From Notospermus geniculatus (taxonomy: Eukaryota > Nemertea > Pilidiophora > Heteronemertea > Lineidae), in assembly GCA_002633025.1 (NCBI GenBank), contig NMRB01000051.1, positions 309,216-373,215 of the forward strand: a stretch of DNA of 64,000 bases. The letters run 5' to 3'. Within the stretch, counting starts at the first letter, position 1, and each line of letters starts with the position of its first letter. The notes under the pieces were generated by a model. That model was not told where the DNA came from. It saw nothing but the letters and a program-made list of their open reading frames with translations, and ran no database searches. Below, piece by piece: positions 48,901-60,900 of this stretch. Made by a program: the position numbers and the translations under genes.

Positions 48901-51900
48901 AAAGGAAAAATATGCTGCAACTGTAAGTATCAATCACAACATGCATTTGAAAATACCGCAGTTTCTATCCTGATGTGTAGTTACCATTGTAACTTTAAAG
49001 GAGCTGGACGTCCAAGTTGTAAACAAACTGTTGTTTACAAACAGTGGCCAGCAAACTAGTTTTATTTCTTCGTGAAGGTGGCAGCACCAGTGATTGTTAG
49101 ACTAGTGCCCGGTCCAATGCAACTCACTCACGATATTCACGTCAGTACAATGTATATCACCGACAATAGGTGGCAGCACCGCAGGCGTCGCGTGGATAGG
49201 GAACCAGTGAGTGAGTGTTTACAACTTGGACGTCCAGCTCCTTTAATTTTGATAAATAAAAATACATTATCCAGGTTTCAGATTTTCAACACCATGTCAG
49301 TCGGAAAAATGTTGTGTAGTATTAAAGTCTATACGAAGCTTTTTTAATGACTTGAAATGTTTATAAAACCCACATCTGATGTTATTGATGGTGGCGACGT
49401 AGACGAGAAGTCATTATAGGGAGTTTTCGCAAAGCCCCGAAACGCCAATTGACGCCAACGCCAAACCTATTGTTAGGCGAAAGGAAGAGAGCACCGAACA
49501 AAAGGATCGACGTTCGTGTTTGGCGTTTCAGGGGCTTTGCGAAAACTCTATACTGGCGCTGGCCCTACCAATACTGACGTGGCGCTGTACCTTGACCGGG
49601 TTCGGCAATCTGGAACAGACCCGAGCCTGACATATTCACTATGTATTCATATATATACAAGTGTCCATACTCCTTTATACTTTTTTCATTTCAGTCATTT
49701 GCGGTACCGGTCCATGTGGCGGATTTTGCCAGAGCAAGAAAAAATCCTGTCCCCGCAATTATATTGTTGCCGACTATCGTTGCAACTGTCGACCTGGATA
49801 CAAATGTTGCAAAGGTACTCATGTAAATTTTAGATTTTCTCACTTAAGGAGACTGTCTCGCCTTAAGAACTCCGCCGAGTCCAGTCATCCTCAGTTGAGG
49901 ATGTAACACTTTTTATTCCTGGGTTTTCACTGTTAGAAATTATTAATTTTACAGTAGTAATTTTGCAGTAATTTTACAGAAAGTGCCTGCAGCAGAGTCC
50001 CCAGCACTTTCTGTAAATTTACATCATTTTTTAATGGTATGATTCATGTTTTCCTGTATTGGTTGGACTCCATTGGACATCCCATTATGATGCCTTCTGG
50101 GAGTAGTATGAAAATATAATTTGGTCAGCCTCCAGTCAAGTCTCTGTTAACATTTATTTAAGTCTGTAGTTTTACAGATCACGCTGTAATTTTACAGATC
50201 CAGTGCTGGGGACTCTGCTGCACAGATTTTCTGTAAAATCTTCTGTTATTTCTAACAGTGTAGGAGTTTCAAAACACAAAAATGTTTTTTTAACTTTATA
50301 CATACTCCTTCATCAAGTTTGAAAAGTTGTATATGTAAAAGTAGGCCGTAATTAATGGGATATTGTTCATCAAACACTTTCTGTGATCGAAAGAGGTAGA
50401 GGATAGAAGGCTGGTCGACTTAGCTAACAGAAAATGTGAAGGATTCCTCGATTTAGCGGGGTTGTCAATTTAGAGGGGTAGTCGAACTAATTAAGGGGTT
50501 CCATTGAACATTTTTGTACAGTACAACATCCAGTTTTTTAGCGGAACGTTTCAAATTACGTTCTCATTAAAGCCTCAACTACCACACTGTTAGAAACTTC
50601 TGTAATATTTTTACAGAAATTGCCTGCAGCAGAGTTTCAGGAACTTCTGTAAATTTACATATGGTGTGATTTATGTGTTCCTGTATTAGTTGGACTCAAT
50701 TGGACTGTCCAGAATGATGCTTTCTGAGAACGTATGAAAATATCATTTGGTCAGCCTGCAGTCAAGTCTCTGTTAGCATTTATTTGAGTCTGTAATTTTA
50801 CAGATCACGTCCTGAAACTCTGCTGCAGGAATTTTCTGTAAAATCTTCTGTTTTTTCTAACAGTGCAAAGTGTTGTCAGGTAGAGGAAAAAAATTACCTC
50901 CTGCATACCGTGGAAGAAACCCCGAATAATATTTTATTCTATTTTCAGCGGTAAAATGCCGATCACGATGCGGTAAATACGCAAAATGCGTATCGGCAAT
51001 AAAGTACAAATGCGTGCATCCTATTCCCCGCCAGAGGAAGTGCACGTGTCCATACAAGAAGCAATGTTGCCTCTGTAAGTACATGTAAATTCATAAGGAG
51101 TTTGTGAGGAGAGTTTAAGAGCTACAATAAAAAGGAATTAGTCGCGGCAGTAAAAAATGGCACAAAGAATAATTTCGCGGGCCGCAAAATTCACAATTTT
51201 AAAATTACAAATTTCCGTGATTCAGCGGATCGCAACTTTAGCGAAGCATTGATTTGTATTGATCTGACCGTGTTTAAAATGGTATTCGGACGCAACAAAA
51301 CGGTAACCGCAGCAGTTCAATTATGCAATTACATGTAGTAGCACTATACACTAAAGCAAGGTTCATTGGCACACGGAATTGGTCCGATTCCGGAGCCATG
51401 TTCCCGAAGCCGTCGTAAGGTTAACGATGTCGTTACGCTATGCATTTTTCCAGTTTTAACGACATCGTTTACCTAACGACGGCTTCGGGAACATGGGCCC
51501 AGGGTCCGCAAAAATCTATCAAATGGACTTCAGCGTTGTCGTATCCGGAAAACTAGGGGCAAACGGACAGGAAACGGATCGGATCCGTGTGCCAATGAAC
51601 CTTGCTTAATACATCCTGGCCTGCGGGACCAGTTGGCTTTTAATGCACTGTCGCTATAACTGAGTAAGTTAGGTACAGTATNTGTAAATTTACATCATTT
51701 TTTAATGGTATGATTCATGTTTTCCTGTATTGGTTGGACTCCATTGGACATCCCATTATGATGCCTTCTGGGAGTAGTATGAAAATATAATTTGGTCAGC
51801 CTCCAGTCAAGTCTCTGTTAACATTTATTTAAGTCTGTAGTTTTACAGATCACGCTGTAATTTTACAGATCCAGTGCTGGGGACTCTGCTGCACAGATTT

Positions 51901-54900
51901 TCTGTAAAATCTTCTGTTATTTCTAACAGTGTAGGAGTTTCAAAACACAAAAATGTTTTTTTAACTTTATACATACTCCTTCATCAAGTTTGAAAAGTTG
52001 TATATGTAAAAGTAGGCCGTAATTAATGGGATATTGTTCATCAAACATTTTCTATGATCGAAAGAGGTAGAGGATAGAAGGCTGGTCGACTTAGCTAACG
52101 GAAAATGTGAAGGATTCCTCGACTTAGAGGGGTGGTCAATTTAGAGGGCTAGTCGAACTAATTAAGGTGTTCCATTGAACATTTTTGTACAGTACAACAT
52201 CCAGGTTTTTAGAGGAACGTTTCAAATTACGTTTTCATTAAAGCCTCAACTATCAAAGTGTTGTCAGGTAGAGGATAAATATTACCTCCTGCATACCGTG
52301 GAAGAAACCCCGAATAATATTTTATTCTATTTTCAGCGGTAAAATGCCGATCACGATGCGGTAAATACGCAAAATGCGTATCGGCAATAAAGTACAAATG
52401 CGTACATCCTATTCCCCGCCAGAGGAAGTGCACGTGTCCATACAAGAAGCAATGTTGCCTCTGTAAGTACAATATGTAAATTCATAAGGAGGAGAGTTTA
52501 AGAGCTACAATAAAAAGGAATTAGTCGCGGCAGTAAAAAATGGCACAAAGAATAATTTCGCGGGCCGCAAAATTCACAATTTTAAAATTACAAATTTCCG
52601 TGATTCAGCGGATCGCAACTTTAGCGAAGCATTGATTTGCATTGATCTGACCGTGTTTAAAATGGTATTCGGACGCAACAAAACGGTAACCCCAGCAGTT
52701 CAATTATGCAATTACATGTAGTAGCACTATACACTAAAGCAAGGTTCATTGGCACACGGAATTGGTCCGATTCCGGAGCCATGTTCCCGAAGCCGTCGTA
52801 AGGTTAACGATGTCGTTACGCTATGCATTTTTCCAGTGACGACGGCTTCGGGAACATGGGCCCAGGGTCCGCAAAAATCTATCAAATGGACTTCAGCGTT
52901 GTCGTATCCGGAAAACTAGGGGCAAACGGACAGGAAACGGATCGGATCCGTGTGCCAATGAACCTTGCTTAATACATCCTGGGGCCTGATTCACAAAGCA
53001 CACTTAGGCTAAGTGTGGTCTTAGTGTACTCTTAACTATTGTTCATAAATCCCCACACAATAGTTCAGAGTACACTAAGATCACACTTAGGCTTAAGTGT
53101 GCTTTGTGAATCAGGCCCCTGGCCTGCGGGACCAGTTGGCTTTTAATGCACTGTCGCTATAACTGAGTAAGTTAGGTACAGTATTGCAAGTACTTTCTCC
53201 TGTATGTGAGAAAACTCATGGATCAGCGCCTTAGTCAATGGAGGACATTATGATCGCATGTTGTTTTCTTTTTGACACATGATTCATTTATTATTCAGTC
53301 CTTTGCGAGAGTAGAGGATGCGGAGGAAGATGCATCAAACGACGTTACTGTCCGAATCACCTTGTAAGAGTAAGAAGTCGCCGCTGTAACTGTCTTCGAG
53401 GCTATGTTTGCTGTAAACGTAAGATTCGTTCATTTTGTTTGTTCTAAATTGCTACGGCGTGAGGTTTCCAACCTCTGCCTCTGTTGATACTTATCATATC
53501 AGCTAATTTTCACGAAATTCCATACCATTTTCGGTATCTTTCTGCTTTCATTCTTTTGCTTAAATCCGATGTAACGGCTCCCTCTCTCAAATGCCACCCA
53601 TTTCAATTCGCTGCAATGTTCAGTGCAGTTTACAACATAGGCCTAGGCCTACTATGCGATGCATTGCGTTTTTCAAATTGGCCGTCATTCGGCCCGTAAA
53701 TCGCGATCTGCGAATATGTGAAAGAAATTCTTCATGTCCAACCCCTAAATACCAGTACATTGTTCGTGTGTGAGAATGCCGCTAAAACTATGAAAAATAA
53801 TTACATGTTCCTCCGTACCGAACGTTACCTTTTATCATTGCTTTACTGGATAAAACTGCTAAACAAGCATCAGCTATCCTGATAGTGGGACTAAATAAGT
53901 TGATTGGTTTTTCTCCCCTTGCCCAGATTTTGACAATCGTTTTGCACAAAGATCGCTCTGTTGTAACAGAGATTTCTTCGGCTTCATCCTACGTACATTG
54001 TACGCATAACTATAATTAAACATCTGTGTTCATAAAAAAAACACAACAATAATCTTTCCATCTTTTACAGGGCCTACCTGCCAGCTAAGGTGTGGCACCT
54101 ACGCCAGGTGTGTACCCCGCCAGAAATGTTACCATCCTATGCCTGCAAGCAGATGCACATGTCCTCGCGGAAAAGTGTGCTGTTGGTGTAAGTAGACTGC
54201 AGTTCATGTAGTTTATGCAGTACATGTAGTTCATTAAATGGAGCATGGTATGCGATCTCTTAAGCCCGCCGCCGCCTCATGTGCGGCGGGCTTCAACGGT
54301 ATTTTGACTGCTGACGTAGGGGAGACACCTAGCGGCAGCAAAAACGAACTACAAAAAAACATTAAAAATGTACACTCTTGTAGGAAAGTAAAAGGACAGC
54401 AAGTTTTCCTAAATATCGCAAAAAACATTGAAGCTACAGCATGGTATTTGCTCCCAATCTGTAGCAACATGTTGGGCATATACATGTAGAACCCCATTGT
54501 GTTTTGCCAAAAATCAATTTTAATTAATTAAGAGAAAAATGACATTTTATAAAATCACTTTTTCACAAAATTTTGAAAAACCGCCCGATTTCAAATTTTC
54601 TTTCTATATCTAGAGTCTTGGAAGGCCACAGGTTTTGTTGATCACTGCTTGTTATAACGCCAATATTATTCCATGGTAATGAGTGGCTGTCCCGGAGTTG
54701 TTGTCTGGTTGACTATGAGTGGGATTTATTTTCCTGCAGTTTGTTTTTGAAAATTTTTCTCATTTTTTTGTCCGTGTATACAGGGGTCAACAATTATTTT
54801 TTCATTTATTCAGGGCACAATTTTAAACTATTTCAGTTTTGTGTCGTAAATGTGGAGGAGGTTGTTATCCCCGTAGCTGTCCATCGAAATTGGTTGACGT

Positions 54901-57900
54901 GAGTGGGAAAAACTGTAACTGCAGAAAAGGCTTCCGGTGTTGCAAAAGTATGTATATTGTACAAATTAATGTGTATTAGAATAATTGAAGATTTCGATAA
55001 CCTTTCATTTGAAAATATCTAATACCCCGTCACACTTAGTTCGAATCAGCAGGAATCAAGCAGAACCAGCCGGAATGAGAAAGTTTGGAAAATTGGAGCC
55101 GGATCTGGGAGAGCTTCGAAGGACACTTGGAATGCACCTCTCGATCGATAATTTCGAACATGTCCAAGACATTCTGACAGACCACAGAAATGGGCCGGAA
55201 CATTAGGAATGCAGTCAGAATCCAGTCAAAATTTTTAAAATGTTCTTCGAATGTCCAGGAATGAACTACGAATTGTCATTCCAACGGCATTCCTGCTCAT
55301 TCTGCCTCTAGTGTGATGGGGGTATTAGAGGTTTCAAGTGTTACACCAGTGTGTGTTTGGAATAAAAATTGATGATTACAAAACATCCAAGAGGTTTCAA
55401 GTGTTACACGAGTCTGTGTTTGGAATAAAATAATTGATGATTACAAAACATCCAAGAGGTTTGTGCCATGAATAAAATTACTAAGGATTTCGCTCTTTGA
55501 ATTGGAGAAGCCCCTGAGAATTCCTCGGTCCTCACATTAATGTCGATCAAAAAAACGAGCCAACAGTCTGACTGTGGAATATTGAGATCATTCTGCTTTG
55601 AGTGTTCTTGACTTCTTTCAGGACCAACGTGTGGGTATTCACGAAGATGTCCATATTCCTGGTGTGTACCTCGAGGCTATACATGTCGGTTCAAATATCC
55701 AAAGAGACATTGCACGTGTCCGCGAGGGAAAAAGTGCTGTCAATGTAAGTATATATCACAACTTCGGTACCGGTATGTTTTTTGATTATAGGCCTACATG
55801 TATGCAGAGATTTTAATAAGCATTCGGTAATCTGTGTGTAACGTGATTGTAGGCCTACATGTACATGTACATGTACATGTACATGTACATGTACATGTAC
55901 ATGTACATGTACATGTAGGCCTATGTGAGCTTTCCATACCAACGTCTGCTGGAATGTCTGTTGCTTAAATCTGCCTCTGGGTCACCGCTACCCACTATCA
56001 ATGATGTGACATTGAATTTATGAACAATAATCGAGTAGGCCTATCGCGTTTCTCGACGTCAGTCCTGTATATTCGTTTGGCGAATAGACATGATAATAGG
56101 CCTTATAAAATGTACAGTACGGACCGGATTCAAAAAGGGTGATCATCACGCGATTAATATTTAGACGGATGTAACTTAACCAAATGCACACACTTACGAT
56201 GCATTTGACGAAGTTACACGCGTCTAAGTCTTAAACACCCCTTTGGCATATGGCCCTATAGCTAGGCCTATTTCTCGCAGTAGGCTACACGTCTATATAA
56301 TTCAGGGTTTGGGATCCAAACACACGCAGTTATCTAGTGTGTACAAGTAGCCTACACGTAGGCTATTACATTACATGAAGGTGATTATTCTAACTCACAC
56401 AATTTAGTGACGCACTGAAAAATTCTGCATTTTCAGTTTTCTGCCATCACAGACGATGTGGCGGAAGATGCAAAAGAGTTTGTCCACGTGGCGCCATAGC
56501 AGTCAACTTTGGATACTGCAACTGCCCACCTCCCTATAAATGTTGCAAATGTAAGTCATGTTTGCTGGGAAAGTAATCCACCACCCATCCAAGCGCACTA
56601 TCACGCTGGTGATTCAAACACAAAATTATTTTATTCGTACGCGAAGTCATTGATGCATAACTAATTGTCGTATTCGCAGTTCATCTGGTAAATGGAAGGG
56701 GTGACGGGTGATTACATAATAAGCTGTCACCCCTTCTATTTGCCTAAAAAACAGCAAAAATAGTCAACACGATTAGTTATGCATGGGTAAAAAGTCGTGT
56801 ACGAAAAAAATATTTTTACGTTTGAATCACCAGCGTGAGTAGATCCAGCTGCACACGGCATGGCCGAAACATTTCGCGGGAATTCCTGGTTCGTGCTGCG
56901 CATGCGTTCCATGTATTTGTAAGCTAACATCTGATTGGTTGAAAGGCGACTTGTACGGAAATTACCAAGGATTAGGGAATTTTAATCAGATATTTCATCA
57001 TCATTATCATCATAATCATCAATGAGCAGACTGTAACTGTCAGTCGATTTCATTACGTTTACACTGCCACATGCCACAGGTTGATGAAATGGAGAGCCCC
57101 CTAGTGCCAATAGTCTGAGTTTACTCTATTCAGAGTTACCGGAGCGTGAGCCACAGAATTCCAGGAATTGGCTGTTCAATTTTGATTCCCCCTCCTTTTT
57201 GCTATTTCAAAGGATATAAAATCGTTATTTTTCAACATACATGTATTTCAAAAACTAAAAGACTTTTTTGATATAGTGAAGAAATTGCAGTTCAACTGTA
57301 TGACTTTGAAGTTAGCCAGAAAGTTCAATAAACATTCCAGGCCAATTATCTGGACTTCACACTTCTTAATTGCACCCCTTCGAAAGGCGTTTTGAAGGGG
57401 TCGAAACGGTTTTTTCCTCTTCGTGGGGTGTAAACGTCATGTTTCGCCGCATCTCAAGCTAGAACATTGTGCGCGCAGGAACTTGAATACTTTTTTCGTG
57501 GTTTGGTTTGATTTTCTTAAGTCTCTGGTGGGGAAAACAAAACTTGCCAAGGTGCAGCAAGGAAAAATTAGTCTCACAATAATCGTTACGTACATCAATA
57601 AGATTTCCACTCAACAAACAGAAGGTTCTTGCCTCTCATGAAAGAGTCAAAATGAAAGTCTGTTGAAGTTTAAAGGGATACTGTCCAAATTTTTATAAAA
57701 TGCTGAATTTGTAAGTTGAACCTTTACAGTTTGATTCCTTTATGATAATGCCAGTCCAACGAGTTTGACATACTGCAATGTTTTATTTACAGACCCAACG
57801 TGCAGGAGGTGTAACAAATTTGCACAATGTACATACAAGAGATTGCCCTGTATTCATCCTATTGGTAACCAATACACGTGTACATGCAGGAACAACTATC

Positions 57901-60900
57901 GATGTTGTGGATGTAAGTATTAGTAATAATACTTAGTATTTGCGAGTTCAAGAAATCGCCGAATTGACAATCGAGAGGTTAAGAAATCGCTCCGTTAACG
58001 GTAACACTAACGCTAACGTTATTTATTACATTGCAAATGTACAGCAGAAATAGTGTTAGCGATAGTGTTATCGTTAACGGAGCAGTTAACCTCTCGAATA
58101 ACACTAACGCTAAACGTTATTTCTGACTTCCACTGCATCTGTATGTAAAACATAACGATGACGTTAGTGTGACCGTCGGCGGAACGATCTCTTAAACTCA
58201 TACTGTCATTTACCAAAATTTTGTTCACATACGTACATGTACTCATAGTCTAGTCTTTCTGGTTATCCGGATTTGTAACGGCTGCTGACTCATCATACAC
58301 TAAAGATCAGTAATCGCTTTCCTTAGCATCACCGTTTATCGGAGAATTAAAATTCAGAACAACGTGTACAAACTTACACTTGTACGGTATGCCCCCACTT
58401 CAAAAGAAGTGGGGGCATAATAGGGAGGTATCAAATGCAAACGTACCGGTTAACATTAACGACAACGTTATTTTTGTAGCATTTTTGTAGCATTTAAAAG
58501 AAAACTGTTGGTCCAATCAAATTTATATTTTGTATGTATATGCTTGGGGTTGATTAGAGGAAGGTTCCTTTCGAGAATGGCCACATTTCGATTTACAATA
58601 TGGCCAGAGAACATTGTTCTTTTGATGGCCACATTTCGATTTACAATATGGCCAGAGAACATTGTTCTTTTGATGGCCAGATTTCGATTTACAATATGGC
58701 CAGAGAACATTGTTCTTTTGATCAATCTGATTAAATTCCGTATATCGTGTTGAGGGAAAACCAACTCAAAATACGTGCGGGGGCATATGCCACGCTCTGC
58801 GTAGCTCTTGTTCTATGTTTGGTGGTGAAGTGTAATTCACCCTAATTTTCAACACAGCAAAGTGCCAGGGGCCGTATGCATAAACATCTGCAAAACTGCA
58901 AATTTTCGACCCCACTCAGGGTCTTCCTCTGGCACTTTCAGAATGTGCCTGAGGAAGACCCGAGTGGGGTCGGCACTTTCAGAATGTGCCTGAGGAAGAC
59001 CCGAGTGGGGTCGGCACTTTCAGAATGTGCCTGAGGAAGACCCGAGTGGGGTCGGCACTTTCAGAATGTGCCTGAGGAAGACCCGAGTGGGGTCGAAAAT
59101 TTGCAGTTTTCAGAGACGACTTCTGTTATATCATTTTATGTGTCGATCTTTGTGCTTTACTTTGGATACCCATGTTGAAGTTATACTTTACTTCAACAAG
59201 TCGCTAATATTAAAACGTAATGTCTTTTCACAGACTACTGTAGATCTTGTGGAGGAAGTTGCAGAAGAGGACGTTGTCCGGGTCATCTGGTCCGCGTAAG
59301 AAACCCCAGATGCAATTGTCCAAGTGGCCAGTCTTGTTGCAAAGGTATGGATGACAAGGATATTTTACACACAAGCATAGCCTAGTTTATGTCACTAAAA
59401 CTTCCTCCATAGTAAACTAGAGAAATTTATAATCATGTACATGTATGTAATACACGTACAATTTGACATGTGAATATACCTACATCGTGACAGTTAGATT
59501 TTTCTCTCTGATGGATACATGTATATGTAAATAGGGGTTTGGAACAAACTCTGAACTATAATTCTTATATCCCATATTTTTTTATCTTCATTTTAGCTCC
59601 GACATGCAGGAAATGCAGCAGTAATGCACAATGCGTACCTAGGCTGTTCAAGTGCACATACCCTCACCCAAAACCAGCCGCATGTACTTGCCCCGGGAAA
59701 CAGAGATGTTGCCTGTGTAAGTAGAAACCAAATATTTCGATCAAGTACACATATATGTATCTTGGCCAATGAGGATGTTTCTTGCGGCGACGTCGGCTAA
59801 ACCCATGACGAAGGCGATTGGATCCCGCATCAAACAGCGCCATCTATTGATGATCCTTCATTTTTGGCGCAAACGTGCCGAGGTTAAACACACGCTGGGG
59901 ATGTGTGTATATGAGGTGCATACGGGAAAAGGCACAATAAAACAAATTGGTCTGCTGTTTTTTTTCAGTCTTCTGCCGCGCATGTAATGGAGTATGCAGA
60001 AAGCGTTGTCCGTCAGACATGGTACCAATGAGGCACCCCAAGTGTAACTGTCCTCCTGGAAAAACATGCTGCAAAAGTAAATATTACTTTTGTCATTGTA
60101 GTGACGTTACCCTTCACTGTTGCTATACATATACATGTATATATTTCGTACATACGTATGTACATGTCTACTATTACAATGCTCTTGCAGTGTTTATTCG
60201 CGCTCGCAGAAACCTGCAAGCGCAACCAATGAACAATTTCCGGACCATTTGCTGCTGATACATGTATATATGTATACTGTATGTACTCAGCTATAAGATC
60301 CTTAGTCGGACAATACAGCATTTACCGCCCTGGGTGGAGACACTACCGGATTTCTCGTTTCTTCGATTTAGTCAACTTATCATAGGAAATTTAGTCAGTT
60401 ATCATAATCTGCTTTTAGAGTCACGACTCTTCATGGCGATTAACTGGAGCGGCTGTCAATTTCTTGGGCAAGACCCATGCAGAAAGGCCCACAATCACGC
60501 AAAGTGATGAAATGGTCAAATAACCAAAACATATCCCACCCCTTGCTGCGTTAGGCCTACCATAATGTACAGCTGTTTTATGACGGCGGTATTGTCCGGC
60601 TTACAATCTTAGGTGAATACATACAGTACAGTGTATGTCATTGCGTGGCAAAATACCTATCATCATAAAAGTTTGATCTGCAATTTTGATTAAAAACTGA
60701 TTTCCTGAGACGGCAAAGTAAAAACTTTTCGGCTAGAGGTTTGTTCCTGTGTGATATCCTGTGATTGTCTTCTTCGATGGCCAAATCTCTGTGACCTGCG
60801 GCTAGACAACTTGAAATTACAGTTTTGTATTTACATTATTCTTAGTTTTTCAAACTTCATTTGTTCCCAGGATTCTATTGCAAGAAGCGATGTGGAGGAT

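Larger units (their letters stand above)
50266..53180 (+). repeat. 1.35-kb duplication containing exons 24 and 25
   Basis: Left copy about 50280-51681 and right copy about 51930-53180 are nearly identical through both exons and flanking introns. The right copy additionally has the MITE at 52983, and the left copy has extra sequence at 50586-50867. The single N at 51682 lies in between. Confidence 0.85.

Noticed and set aside
58508-58764. Plus- and minus-strand frames over the 48-bp repeat
   Set aside because: The repeat length is a multiple of three, so long frames are expected by chance; no other evidence.
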